A stretch of DNA of 64,000 bases. It comes from Xanthomonas sontii. GTDB taxonomy: Bacteria > Pseudomonadota > Gammaproteobacteria > Xanthomonadales > Xanthomonadaceae. This document shows positions 9,133-17,981 of the stretch, in pieces (within the stretch, counting starts at the first letter, position 1; each line of letters starts with the position of its first letter). The DNA is taken from assembly GCF_040529055.1 (NCBI RefSeq), contig NZ_CP132342.1:4648001-4712000 (forward strand), written 5' to 3'. The position numbers and the translations under genes are program-made. The notes beneath the pieces are model-generated. The model was not told where the DNA came from and searched no databases. It saw nothing but the letters and a program-made list of their open reading frames with translations.

Positions 9133-10458
9133 ATGCCCCGCCACATCCGCTCCGCCTGGTTGAAGACCCTCGGCACGCTCGCCGGCCTGCTGTTGCTGGC
9201 GTTGCTGATCGGCTGGATCGGCGGCCATGTGTGGATGGCGCTGACCCTGATGTCGCTGGGGGTGATGGGCTGGCACTACTGGCGGCTGCGGCGGGTGCTG
9301 CGGCGGCTGACCGCGCGCCAGCGCTGGGAGCCGCCGGCCGGCACCGGCGTGTGGAACGAACTGGACCGGCTGCTGTACCGCAGCCAGGCGGAAATGCGCG
9401 TGCGCAAGCGGCGCCTGCTGGACATGCTGCGCGCCTACCGCGCCGCCGCCGCGGCACTGCCGGATGCGGTGGTGGTGGTGGACCGCAACAGCCAGCGCAT
9501 CCAGTGGTTCAACGAGGCGGCCGGCACCCTGCTCGGCCTGCGCCACCCCGGCGACCTCGGCGCGCCGGTGGTGGAGCGGCTGCAACCGATGCCGCTGGCG
9601 CACTGGCTCAGCGGCGGCCGCAACGCCGAGCCGATGCTGGACATGCCCTCCCCGGTCGACGACCGCCTGCGCCTGAACCTGCGCCTGATTCCCTATTCCG
9701 ACGACCACTGGCTGCTGGTCGCGCGCGACGTCAGCAAGCTGCTGCAACTGGAGCAGGTGCGCCGCGATTTCGTCGCCAACGTCTCGCACGAGTTGCGCAC
9801 GCCGCTGACCGTGGTCCACGGCTACCTGGACATGCTCGACCCGGAGGACTTTCCGGATTCGGGGCCGATGATCGCCGAGATGCGCAAGCAGTCGCAACGC
9901 ATGACCCAGCTGGTCGAGGATCTGCTGACCCTGTCGCGGCTGGAATCGCAGGAACACGCCAACGAGGAGTCGATCGCGATGGCGCCGATGCTGGCCACGC
10001 TGCGCCGCGAGGCCGAGGCGCACAGCCAGGGCCGGCACCGCATCGAGGTCCACGACGAGGCCGATTGCGACCTGGTCGGCTCCAACAAGGAACTGCACAG
10101 CGCCTTCTCCAATCTGGTCACCAACGCGGTGCGCTACACCGCGGCCGGCGGCACCATCCGCATCACCTTCGCCCGCGAGGGCGATGGCGCGGTGCTGGCG
10201 GTGCGCGACAGCGGCTACGGCATTCCCGCGCATCACCTGCCGCGGATCACCGAGCGCTTCTACCGCGTCTCCAGCAGCCGCTCGCGCGAGAGCGGCGGCA
10301 CCGGCCTGGGCCTGTCGATCGTCAAGCACGTGCTCGGCCTGCACCAGGCGCGGCTGGAGATCGAGAGCGAAGTCGGCAAGGGCAGCACCTTCTCCTGCCA
10401 CTTCGGCGCCGGGCGCGTGCATCCGCGGCACGACCATGCCACCCTGACCTCCGCCTAA
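9133..10458 (+). CDS. phoR: Phosphate regulon sensor histidine kinase PhoR
   Basis: A 441-residue inner membrane kinase. Two adjacent hydrophobic segments lie at about residues 12-48, with almost no periplasmic loop as in other PhoR proteins, then a PAS domain (about 105-200), the H-box VSHELRTPLT with His219, the N-box NLVTNAVRYT and glycine-rich ATP-lid motifs (DSGYGI, GTGLGLSIVKH). It phosphorylates PhoB. ATG 9133 is preferred; a TTG at 9112 would add seven residues. Its stop is 11 nt before ppk1, so co-transcription is likely. Confidence 0.92.
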   Translation: MPRHIRSAWLKTLGTLAGLLLLALLIGWIGGHVWMALTLMSLGVMGWHYWRLRRVLRRLTARQRWEPPAGTGVWNELDRLLYRSQAEMRVRKRRLLDMLRAYRAAAAALPDAVVVVDRNSQRIQWFNEAAGTLLGLRHPGDLGAPVVERLQPMPLAHWLSGGRNAEPMLDMPSPVDDRLRLNLRLIPYSDDHWLLVARDVSKLLQLEQVRRDFVANVSHELRTPLTVVHGYLDMLDPEDFPDSGPMIAEMRKQSQRMTQLVEDLLTLSRLESQEHANEESIAMAPMLATLRREAEAHSQGRHRIEVHDEADCDLVGSNKELHSAFSNLVTNAVRYTAAGGTIRITFAREGDGAVLAVRDSGYGIPAHHLPRITERFYRVSSSRSRESGGTGLGLSIVKHVLGLHQARLEIESEVGKGSTFSCHFGAGRVHPRHDHATLTSA

Positions 10459-10469
10459 CGAGAGACACC

Positions 10470-12569
10470 ATGCCCCGCCGCGCCCCTGCCCTGCCGCCCA
10501 CGCCGCCCCCGGACATTCCCAGCGACCCGCTGCGCGACCCCGCGCTGTACATCAACCGCGAGCTGTCGCAACTGGACTTCAACTTCCGCGTGCTGGCGCA
10601 GGCGCAGGATCCGCAGGTGCCGTTGCTGGAGCGGCTGCGTTTCCTGTGCATCTCCTGCACCAACCTCGACGAGTTCTTCGAGATCCGCGCCGCCACCGTG
10701 CGCCACGCGCAGGAATTCGGGCTGCCGCCGGCACCGGACGGGATGAGCCCCAACGCCATCCTCACCTCGATCCACGACCGCGCCGCGCAACTGGTCGACC
10801 AGCAGTACCGCTGCTGGAACGAGGTGCTGCGCCCGGCGCTGAAGGACGCCGGCATCGGCGTGCTCGGCCGGCATTCCTGGAACGCGCGACAGAAGCGCTG
10901 GCTGCGCGCCTACTTCCGCAACGAGATCATGCCGGTGCTGTCGCCGCTGGGCCTGGACCCGGCGCACCCGTTCCCGAAGATCCTCAACAAGTCGCTGAAC
11001 ATCGTGGTGGTGCTCAAGGGCACCGACGCGTTCGGCCGCGTCGGCCACCTGGCGATCGTGCGCGCGCCGCGCTCGCTGCCGCGCATCATCCAGTTGCCGG
11101 AAAGCCTGGCCGAGGGCGGCCAGAGCTTCGTGTTCCTGTCCTCGGTGCTGTCCACCTTCGTCGACGAACTGTTCCCCGGCATGGAGGTGATGGGCTCCTA
11201 CCAGTTCCGCGTCACCCGCAACTCGGAACTGGTGGTGGACGAGGAGGAAGTGGAGAACCTGGCGCTGGCGCTGCGCGACGAACTGGTCAACCGCGGCTAC
11301 CGGCCGGCGGTGCGGCTGGAGATCGCCGAGGACTGCCCGAAGTCGATCGTGCGCACCCTGCTGCAGAACTTCGAACTGCCGGAAAACGCGGTCTACCGGA
11401 TCAACGGCCCGGTCAACCTGAGCCGGGTCAACCAAGTCTACGACCTGGTGCAGCGCCCGGACCTGAAGTATCCGGCGATGAATCCGCGCACCCTGCGCGA
11501 CAGCGAAGGCATCTTCGAGATCGCCGCCGCCGGCGACGTGCTGCTGCACCACCCGTTCGACGCCTTCACCGCGGTGCTGGACCTGATCAAGCAGGCCGCG
11601 ATCGACCCCAACGTGCTGGCGATCAAGCAGACCCTGTACCGCACCGGCAAGGACTCGGCGATCGTCGATGCGCTGGTGCTGGCCGCGCGCAACGGCAAGG
11701 ACGTCACCGTGGTGGTGGAGCTGCGTGCGCGCTTCGACGAAGAGGCCAACCTGGGCCTGGCCGACCGCCTGCAGGAAGCCGGCGTGCAGGTGGTGTACGG
11801 CGTGGTCGGCTACAAGACCCACGCCAAGATGCTGCTGATCGTGCGCCGCGAGGGCCGCAAGCTGCGCCGCTACGTGCACCTGGGCACCGGCAACTACCAC
11901 AGCGGCACCGCGCGCGCCTACACCGACCTGAGCCTGATCACCTCCGACGTGGACATCGGCAACGACGTGCACCTGCTGTTCCAGCAGTTGTCCGGGCTGG
12001 CGCCGAAGATCCGCCTCAAGCGCCTGCTGCAATCGCCCTTCACCCTGCACCCGGGCGTGCTGCACCGGATCGAGCGCGAGACCAAGCTGGCGCATGCCGG
12101 CCGCCCGGGCCGCATCATCGCCAAGATGAACGCGCTCAACGAGCCGCAGGTGATCCGCGCGCTGTACGCGGCCTCGCAGGCCGGGGTCAAGATCGACCTG
12201 ATCGTGCGCGGCGCCTGCACCCTGCGCCCGGGCGTGCCGGGCGTCTCCGACAACATCCGGGTGCGCTCGATCGTCGGCCGCTTCCTCGAGCACAGCCGGG
12301 TCTACTGGTTTGGCAACGACGGTGCGCCGGAACTGTTCTGCGCCAGCGCCGACTGGCTGGAACGCAACCTGCTGCGGCGCGTGGAGACCGGCTTCCCGAT
12401 CCTGGATCCGGACCTGGTCAAGCGCATCCACCGCGAGGTGCTGCAGAACTACCTGGCCGACAATCTCAACGCCTGGGAACTGGACGCCGACGGCAACTAC
12501 CGCAAGCTGGCCCCGGGCCAGGACCAGCCGCCGCATTCGGCGCAGCTGGCCCTGCTCGACGGGCTCTGA
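10470..12569 (+). CDS. ppk1: Polyphosphate kinase 1
   Basis: Makes polyphosphate reversibly from ATP. The 699-residue protein has the N-terminal domain (INRELSQLDFNFRVLAQA, LRFLCISCTNLDEFFEIR), a head domain and two phospholipase D-like catalytic domains. The phospho-acceptor histidine is in YKTHAKMLL (His451) and a second conserved histidine lies in HLGTGNYH. ATG 10470 (MPRRAPALPP) begins 11 nt after phoR. Linkage to phoBR suggests phosphate-responsive expression. Confidence 0.96.
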   Translation: MPRRAPALPPTPPPDIPSDPLRDPALYINRELSQLDFNFRVLAQAQDPQVPLLERLRFLCISCTNLDEFFEIRAATVRHAQEFGLPPAPDGMSPNAILTSIHDRAAQLVDQQYRCWNEVLRPALKDAGIGVLGRHSWNARQKRWLRAYFRNEIMPVLSPLGLDPAHPFPKILNKSLNIVVVLKGTDAFGRVGHLAIVRAPRSLPRIIQLPESLAEGGQSFVFLSSVLSTFVDELFPGMEVMGSYQFRVTRNSELVVDEEEVENLALALRDELVNRGYRPAVRLEIAEDCPKSIVRTLLQNFELPENAVYRINGPVNLSRVNQVYDLVQRPDLKYPAMNPRTLRDSEGIFEIAAAGDVLLHHPFDAFTAVLDLIKQAAIDPNVLAIKQTLYRTGKDSAIVDALVLAARNGKDVTVVVELRARFDEEANLGLADRLQEAGVQVVYGVVGYKTHAKMLLIVRREGRKLRRYVHLGTGNYHSGTARAYTDLSLITSDVDIGNDVHLLFQQLSGLAPKIRLKRLLQSPFTLHPGVLHRIERETKLAHAGRPGRIIAKMNALNEPQVIRALYAASQAGVKIDLIVRGACTLRPGVPGVSDNIRVRSIVGRFLEHSRVYWFGNDGAPELFCASADWLERNLLRRVETGFPILDPDLVKRIHREVLQNYLADNLNAWELDADGNYRKLAPGQDQPPHSAQLALLDGL

Positions 12570-12624
12570 GCACACCGCGGCGCAGCGCCAACGGCGCGCG
12601 CCGCGCATCGGCTACCATTCCGCC

Positions 12625-14151
12625 ATGCCTGCCACCTCCCCCACTCATCCGCCGCTGCGCGACGGCGACCTGCTGGCCGCCATCGACCTGGGTTCCAACA
12701 GCTTCCACATGGTCATCGCCCGCTACCAGCTCGGGCAGTTGCGGGTGGTGGACCGCCTGCGCGAGACCGTGCGCATGGCCGACGGCCTGGACAACAAGGG
12801 CGGACTGTCCACCGAGGCGCGACAGCGCGCGCTGGAATGCCTGGCGCGCTTCGGCCAGCGCCTCCGCGACCTGCCCTCGCTGCGGGTGCGCGCGCTGGCC
12901 ACCAACACCGTGCGTCAGCTGCGCTCGCCGCAGACCTTCCTGATTCCCGGCGAAACCGCGCTGGGCCATCCGATCGAAGTGGTCAGCGGCCGCGAGGAAG
13001 CGCGCCTGATCTACCTCGGCGTGGCCCATGCGCAGCCGCCCAAGCCGGACGAACGCCGCCTGGTGATCGACATCGGCGGCGGCTCCACCGAGTTCATCAT
13101 CGGCAGCGGCTTCCAGACCCTGGAACGCGAGAGCCTGCAGGCCGGCTGCATCGCCAGCACGCGGCGCTTCTTCCCGGGCGGCAAGCTGTCCAAGAAGAAG
13201 TGGAAGGACGCGCTGACCGAGATCGGCGCCGAGTTCCAGCAGTTCGCCGGGCAGTACCGTGCGCTGGGCTGGCACGAGGCGCTGGGCTCGTCGGGCACGC
13301 ACAAGGCGATCGGCGAGATCTGCGCGGCGATGAAGCTGACCAAGGGCGCGATCACCGCCGAGGCGCTGCCGCAGTTGCGCGACCGCCTGCTGCTGGCCAA
13401 GCGCATCGAGGACATCGACCTGCCCGGCCTGTCCGCCGACCGCCGGCCGATCATCGCCGGCGGCGTGCTGGTGCTGGAGGCGGCATTCCAGGCCCTGGGC
13501 CTGCAACGGCTGATGGTGAGCAAGGCGGCCATGCGCGAAGGCATCCTCTACGACATGCTCGGCCGCGGCGGCGAGAACGATCCGCGCGAAACCGCGATCG
13601 CCGCGCTCACCCAGCGCTACGGCATCGACGAAGCGCAGGCCGCGCGCGTGGAGCACACCGCGATGGCGCTGTTCGAGCAGGTCGCCGGCGACTGGGCGCT
13701 GGATGCCGACGACGCGCGCATGCTCGGCTGGGCCGCGCGCCTGCACGAACTCGGCCAGGCCATCGCGCACAGCCAGTACCACGTGCACGGCGCCTACGTG
13801 CTGGAGCACTCGGACATCGCCGGCTTCTCGCGGCAGGAGCAGCAGGTGTTGGCCACGCTGGTGCGCACGCACCGCCGCAACGTCTCCAAGACCGCGTTCG
13901 ACGCGCTGCCCGACCGCCTGTTGCTCAACGCCAAGCGCAAGGCCGCGCTGCTGCGCCTGGCGGTGCTGCTGCACCGCGCGCACGAGGCCGACCCGATCCC
14001 GGCGCTGGAACTGAAGGCCGACGGCGCCAACCTGCACCTGATCCTGTCGCAGCCGTGGATCGAGTCGCGGCCGTTGCAGCGTGCCGACCTGATCGGCGAG
14101 GTCGAGGGCATGGCCGGGTTGGGGATCAATTTCCGTCCATTTGTGGCTTGA
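12625..14151 (+). CDS. ppx: Exopolyphosphatase (Ppx/GppA family)
   Basis: A 508-residue phosphatase of the actin/ASKHA fold that hydrolyses polyphosphate processively, and possibly pppGpp. The phosphate loops AAIDLGSNSFHMVI and VIDIGGGSTEFI are intact, and the C-terminal HD-like helical domain (LHELGQAIAHSQYHVHGAYVLEHSDI) shows this is the long form. It directly follows ppk1, so synthesis and breakdown of polyphosphate are encoded together. ATG 12625 is 55 nt after ppk1. Confidence 0.94.
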   Translation: MPATSPTHPPLRDGDLLAAIDLGSNSFHMVIARYQLGQLRVVDRLRETVRMADGLDNKGGLSTEARQRALECLARFGQRLRDLPSLRVRALATNTVRQLRSPQTFLIPGETALGHPIEVVSGREEARLIYLGVAHAQPPKPDERRLVIDIGGGSTEFIIGSGFQTLERESLQAGCIASTRRFFPGGKLSKKKWKDALTEIGAEFQQFAGQYRALGWHEALGSSGTHKAIGEICAAMKLTKGAITAEALPQLRDRLLLAKRIEDIDLPGLSADRRPIIAGGVLVLEAAFQALGLQRLMVSKAAMREGILYDMLGRGGENDPRETAIAALTQRYGIDEAQAARVEHTAMALFEQVAGDWALDADDARMLGWAARLHELGQAIAHSQYHVHGAYVLEHSDIAGFSRQEQQVLATLVRTHRRNVSKTAFDALPDRLLLNAKRKAALLRLAVLLHRAHEADPIPALELKADGANLHLILSQPWIESRPLQRADLIGEVEGMAGLGINFRPFVA

Positions 14152-14156
14152 AGGCT

Positions 14157-14237
14157 GGGATTCGGGATTCGGGATTCGGGATTCGGGATTCGGGATTCGG
14201 GATTCGGGATTCGGGATTCGGGATTCGGGATTCGGGA
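14157..14237. repeat. Tandem heptamer array, GGGATTC x 11.6
   Basis: An uninterrupted array of the 7-bp unit GGGATTC, 81 nt long, starting 5 nt after the ppx stop. Degenerate single copies of the same unit occur elsewhere in this window (about 4472-4501, 14446-14463 inverted, 16190-16222, 16246-16270 inverted). The perfect array suggests slippage expansion and probable length variation between strains. Confidence 0.95.
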
Positions 14238-14323
14238 CGGCAGCATGCTGTCCGCGGTCAAATGGTGGTCAAGCGATTTGATGAGAAAAGTGCCGGTTTT
14301 TGAAAGAAAACCCGCCCCTCGTG

Positions 14324-14347
14324 AAGCCGCGACACCGCGGCTTTTTT
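14324..14347 (+). terminator. Rho-independent terminator downstream of ppx
   Basis: An 8-bp hairpin (AAGCCGCG, loop ACAC, CGCGGCTT) followed by a run of T. It lies 172 nt after ppx, beyond the heptamer array, and is the first good terminator for the phoB-phoR-ppk1-ppx transcript. Confidence 0.8.
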
Positions 14348-14410
14348 GTGGGAGGGGCTTCAGCCCCGACGCCTTACCGATACCCCGTTGGGGCTGAAGC
14401 CCCTCCCACA
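14347..14410. repeat. REP-like inverted repeat doublet
   Basis: Two 21-nt arms (14347-14367 and 14390-14410) are perfect reverse complements separated by 22 nt. Each arm contains the palindromic core GGGGCTTCAGCCCC and ends in GTGGGAG/CTCCCAC. A related doublet with core GCGGCTTCAGCCGC lies at 38683-38748, so this is a dispersed family. The remaining sequence up to 14545 shows no gene. Confidence 0.88.
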
Positions 14411-14545
14411 GAAAATCGGCACAACGACGCACTTGCGAAAAACCCCGAATCCCCAATCCCGGCTTTTAGCGTCATCGTTCCTACATGCGCTGGACATGTT
14501 CGCTTCACTGCATTGCGCGAGGCTTAGTCAAACCGGAGCCCCCGC

Positions 14546-15679
14546 ATGCGCTACGCGATCGTCACCGAGACGTATCCCCCTGAGGTCAACGGCGTCGCGC
14601 TGACCGTGCAGGGGCTGGAACTGGGGCTGCGCGCGCGCGGCCATACCGTCGACGTGGTGCGTCCGCGTCAGGCCGGCGACGCCGACCCGGCGGATCTGCG
14701 GCTGGTGCGCGGTGCGGCGCTGCCGCGCTACCCCGGATTGAAATTCGGCCTGCCCGCGCCGCGGCGCCTGACCAAGCTGTGGCAGGCGGCGCCGCCGGAT
14801 GCGGTGTACATCGCCACCGAGGGCCCGCTGGGCTGGTCGGCGCTGCGCAGCGCGCGGCGCCTGGGCATTCCGATCGCCACCGGCTTCCACACCCGCTTCG
14901 ACGAGTACCTGCCGCAGTACGGCGCGGCCTGGCTGCAGTCGACCGCGCTGCGCTGGATGCGGCGCTTCCACAACCAGGCCCAGGCGACCCTGGTCCCGAC
15001 CCGCGAACTGCGCGACTTCCTCGCCACCCAGGGTTTCGAGCGGGTGCGCCTGCTGGCGCGCGCGGTGGACAGCAAGCAGTTCGAGCCGCAGCGCCGCGAT
15101 CCGCAGTTGCGCGCGCAGTGGGGCCTGCAGGACGACGACTGCGCGGTGCTCTACGTGGGCCGCATCGCCTCGGAGAAGAACCTGCCACTGGCGGTGCGCG
15201 CGTTCCGCCAGTTGCAGCAGCAGCGTCCGCGGGCGCGCTTCGTCTGGGTCGGCGACGGTCCGCTGCGCGAGCGTCTGGCGCAGGAGAATCCCGACTTCAT
15301 TTTCTGCGGCATCCAGCGCGGCGACGCGCTGGCGCGGCATTTCGCCAGCGGCGACCTGTTCCTGTTCCCCAGCCGCAGCGAGACCTTCGGCAACGTGACC
15401 CTGGAAGCGATGGCCAGTGGCGTCGCCACCGTCGCCTTCGACTACGGCGCGGCACGCGAATACCTGCGCGACGGCATCAATGGTGCGGCGGTGGCCGACG
15501 ACGAGGCCTTCATCGCCGCCGCGCTGCGCCTGGGCAGCGACGACGCGCTGCGCCAGCGTCTCGGCGAGGCGGCCTGCGCGTCGATGCAGCAACTGCGCCC
15601 GGAGCGCGTGGTGGCCGATTTCGATGCCCTGCTCAACCAACTGGCGGACACCCGGAGGACGCATGTCGACGCGGCTTGA
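14546..15679 (+). CDS. Glycosyltransferase family 4, MgtA-like
   Basis: A 377-residue GT-B fold enzyme. The N-terminal domain begins MRYAIVTETYPPEVNGVA, the glycine-rich acceptor-side start usual in GT4 mannosyl/glucosyltransferases acting on lipids. The C-terminal nucleotide-sugar domain has LYVGRIASEKNL, WVGDGPLRERL and the E-x7-E motif region SRSETFGNVTLEAMASG. GGAG lies 7 nt upstream of the ATG. It overlaps the next gene, a PAP2 phosphatase, by 17 nt. Together they suggest glycolipid or lipid-linked sugar synthesis; donor and acceptor are unknown. Confidence 0.87.
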   Translation: MRYAIVTETYPPEVNGVALTVQGLELGLRARGHTVDVVRPRQAGDADPADLRLVRGAALPRYPGLKFGLPAPRRLTKLWQAAPPDAVYIATEGPLGWSALRSARRLGIPIATGFHTRFDEYLPQYGAAWLQSTALRWMRRFHNQAQATLVPTRELRDFLATQGFERVRLLARAVDSKQFEPQRRDPQLRAQWGLQDDDCAVLYVGRIASEKNLPLAVRAFRQLQQQRPRARFVWVGDGPLRERLAQENPDFIFCGIQRGDALARHFASGDLFLFPSRSETFGNVTLEAMASGVATVAFDYGAAREYLRDGINGAAVADDEAFIAAALRLGSDDALRQRLGEAACASMQQLRPERVVADFDALLNQLADTRRTHVDAA

Positions 15680-16187
15680 GATCCTGCGCGGGCACGAGAC
15701 CCGCTGGTGCCGGCGTGCCAATCACTGGTGCCGGCGGCGCTCGGTGCGACGCTTCTTCGCGGTGATCAGCCGCCTCGGCGACGGCGTGTTCTGGTACGCG
15801 CTGATGACCCTGCTGGTGCTGTGCGACGGCATGGACGGCGTGTTCGCCTCCGCGCACATGGCCGCCACCGGCGTGGTCGCGCTGAGCCTGTACAAGGGTC
15901 TGAAGCGCTGGACCCGCCGCCCGCGTCCATACGCCGCCGATATGCGCATCCGCGCCTGGGTGGCGCCGCTGGACGAGTTCAGCTTCCCCTCCGGCCACAC
16001 CCTGCACGCGGTGTCCTTCGGCATCGTCGCCCTGGCCTACTACCCCTGGCTGGCGCCATTGCTGGTGCCCTTCATCGCCTGCGTGGCGCTGTCGCGGGTG
16101 GTGCTGGGCCTGCACTACCCCAGCGACGTGCTCGCCGCCACCGGCATCGGCACGTTGTTGGCGGGCGTGTCGTTGTGGTTGGTATGA
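15663..16187 (+). CDS. PAP2 superfamily membrane phosphatase
   Basis: A 174-residue integral membrane phosphatase. All three acid phosphatase signatures are present: KRWTRRPRP (K-x6-RP), PSGHTLH and [13 protein letters not shown] (SR-x5-H-x3-D). Hydrophobic segments flank them. Candidate substrates are undecaprenyl pyrophosphate, phosphatidylglycerophosphate or phosphatidic acid. GGAGG lies upstream of the ATG within the end of the glycosyltransferase gene, so the two are translationally linked. Confidence 0.87.
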   Translation: MSTRLEILRGHETRWCRRANHWCRRRSVRRFFAVISRLGDGVFWYALMTLLVLCDGMDGVFASAHMAATGVVALSLYKGLKRWTRRPRPYAADMRIRAWVAPLDEFSFPSGHTLHAVSFGIVALAYYPWLAPLLVPFIACVALSRVVLGLHYPSDVLAATGIGTLLAGVSLWLV

Positions 16188-16189
16188 GG

Positions 16190-16270
16190 CTGGGAATGGG
16201 GAGTCGGGAATAGGGAATAGGAACGGCGAGGGCTTTTGCCATTCCCGATTCCCGTTTCTCCATTCCCGGC
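16190..16270. repeat. Degenerate GGGAATCG-type repeat in inverted arrangement
   Basis: After the PAP2 gene, GGGAATGGGGAGTCGGGAAT and related units run forward (16190-16222), and the complementary ATTCCCGATTCCCG units run at 16240-16270. The two halves can pair as a long imperfect stem. It is related to the array at 14157-14237. It lies immediately upstream of lpxH. Confidence 0.6.
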
Positions 16271-16287
16271 GGTACTACAATGGGCGA

Positions 16288-17025
16288 ATGACCACGCTGT
16301 TCATCTCCGACCTGCATCTGGACCCGGCACGGCCGGCGATCACCGCGCTGTTTCTCGACTTCCTGCGCGGGGAAGCGCGCCAGGCCGAGGCGTTGTACAT
16401 CCTCGGCGACCTGTTCGAGGCCTGGATCGGCGACGACACGCCGTCCGAGGCGGCCGATGCGGTGGCGGTGGAGCTGCACGCGCTGCACGAGGCCGGGGTG
16501 CCGGTGTTCTTCATGCACGGCAACCGCGACTTCCTGCTCGGCGCCGACTACGCGCGACGCGCCGGCCTGCGCCTGCTGCCCGATCCCTGCGTGATCGATC
16601 TGTACGGCGAGCCGACCCTGCTGCTGCACGGCGACCTGCTGTGCACCGACGACACCGCCTACCAGGCGTTCCGCGCGCAGACCCGCGACCCGGCCTTCCA
16701 GCAGCAGTTCCTGGCGCAGCCGCTGGCCGCGCGCATCGCCTACGCGCAGCAGGCGCGCGCCGCCAGCCAGGCGCGCCAGGCCGAGTTGAAACAGGACGAC
16801 AGCGCGCAGTTCGAGACCGTCACCGACGTGGCCCCGGCCGAAGTCGCCGCCACCTTCGCCCGCTACGGCGTGGCGCGGATGATCCATGGCCACACCCACC
16901 GGCCGGCGGTGCATGCGCTGGACGTGGAGGGCCGCGCCTGCACCCGCATCGTGCTCGGCGACTGGTACGAACAGGGTTCGGTGCTGCGCGTGGACGCGCG
17001 GGGCTGCCAACTGCAACAACTCTAG
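16288..17025 (+). CDS. lpxH: UDP-2,3-diacylglucosamine pyrophosphatase LpxH
   Basis: Cleaves UDP-2,3-diacylglucosamine to lipid X and UMP in lipid A synthesis at the inner membrane. The 245-residue protein shows the calcineurin-like metal motifs in order: SDLHLD (residues 7-12), [25 protein letters not shown] and GHTHRPAVH. The ATG gives [11 protein letters not shown]. It is a single gene between repeats and an apparently empty region. Confidence 0.95.
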   Translation: MTTLFISDLHLDPARPAITALFLDFLRGEARQAEALYILGDLFEAWIGDDTPSEAADAVAVELHALHEAGVPVFFMHGNRDFLLGADYARRAGLRLLPDPCVIDLYGEPTLLLHGDLLCTDDTAYQAFRAQTRDPAFQQQFLAQPLAARIAYAQQARAASQARQAELKQDDSAQFETVTDVAPAEVAATFARYGVARMIHGHTHRPAVHALDVEGRACTRIVLGDWYEQGSVLRVDARGCQLQQL

Positions 17026-17342
17026 CGCCAGCGTCCGGCGCGGCCGCGGGCAGCCCGCCGATGCGCACCCGGCACTTCGCGGCAAGGCATTTCCCTGCGA
17101 CCGCGGCGCGGCTGCAGGACGGCGCCGAATAGCGCTTCGGCCCCAGATTCCGCAGGGCCGCCGATGACGACGTCCCAGCGCACCGGGTCGTCTCCGCCCA
17201 CCTCATGGCAGTCCGCAATCAGGCCTGACAATCCGGGCCGCGACGTCGACACCGCCCACATCCAGGCCACCGTCCTCCACCCGCGTTTCCTGGCCGCGCA
17301 GCGCCGCGACCACGCGCGCGGCGTGGTGCGAAAATCCGCCTG
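17026..17342. other. Intergenic region, no supported gene
   Basis: A stretch of 317 nt between lpxH and a convergent lipoprotein gene. A minus-strand frame of 82 codons (17022-17270) has GC-biased third positions at its start but no RBS, no recognisable family and an arginine-rich end, so it is not called. No clear terminator or repeat was seen. Confidence 0.5.
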
Positions 17343-17840
17343 TCAGGGCAAGCCGCCACCGGCTTGCTGCTGCCGCCATTGCGCGTATTCGACGAAGTCG
17401 CCGTCGACCACGTCGTACCACTGGATCGCACCGGAGCGCTCGACACGGAAGCGGTCGCGGACCGGCTCGGTCTGCGGGTCGCCCGGGCAGCCGTCGCCGT
17501 GCTTCTCGCGTACGGCGATCTCGATCGCCGCCGGCGCGGCGGCCTCGGGTGCGGCCGCCGCAGACGCTGCCGGGGAGGCGGCGCCCTCGCCGTCCTCGAC
17601 AACGTAGCCCAGGCACTGCAGATCGGGATAGGCATGATCGGCCGACAGGCGCGCCTGCAACACGTCCATCGCGCGGTTCCCGTCGAAGGTGTCGGCCGGT
17701 GCGGCCGGCGGGGTCGCCCGCGGCGCGTCGGTCTTGGCGGCCGGCGACGGGGTCTCGGTCTGCCGGTCGGGAGCGGGGCCGCAGCCCGCGCTCAGCATCG
17801 CCAGCAGCAGCGCGGCCGGCAGTCGCATGCGCTTGAACAT
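17343..17840 (-). CDS. Predicted lipoprotein of unknown function
   Basis: A 165-residue protein with a signal peptide ending in the lipobox LSAGC (MFKRMRLPAALLLAMLSAGC). A linker rich in Ala, Pro, Thr and Ser follows, then a small domain containing two cysteines (DLQCLGYVVEDG and KHGDGCPGDP) and VERSGAIQWYDVVDGDFVEYAQW. The family is not recognised. It lies 141 nt downstream of the secreted metalloprotease gene on the same strand. The start at 17840 is preferred over 17828; both leave the signal intact. Confidence 0.75.
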   Translation of the reverse strand: MFKRMRLPAALLLAMLSAGCGPAPDRQTETPSPAAKTDAPRATPPAAPADTFDGNRAMDVLQARLSADHAYPDLQCLGYVVEDGEGAASPAASAAAAPEAAAPAAIEIAVREKHGDGCPGDPQTEPVRDRFRVERSGAIQWYDVVDGDFVEYAQWRQQQAGGGLP

Positions 17841-17981
17841 CGTCGATCCCAGGAAGTCGGTCGGCACCGGCCGCGCCGGTACCGCTTCCCAGCATAGCCG
17901 AAGCGGGCGCCGCCGCGCCCGCTCCGGCCATCTTCGCCGCGCGTGGCGCAGGCACGCGGCCTGCGCCACGCGCGCGCCGGC

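Noticed and set aside
9231..10469. Long N-terminal extension of polyphosphate kinase
   Set aside because: The frame is open through phoR but its translation is Arg/Ala/Gly-rich shadow sequence; the real start is ATG 10470 after the phoR stop.
14157..14237. Possible CRISPR array at the direct repeats
   Set aside because: The unit is 7 bp with no spacers and no cas genes nearby; it is a simple tandem repeat.
17022..17270. Possible 82-residue protein on the minus strand after lpxH
   Set aside because: No RBS, no recognisable family, arginine-rich end typical of a shadow frame, and it overlaps the lpxH stop.
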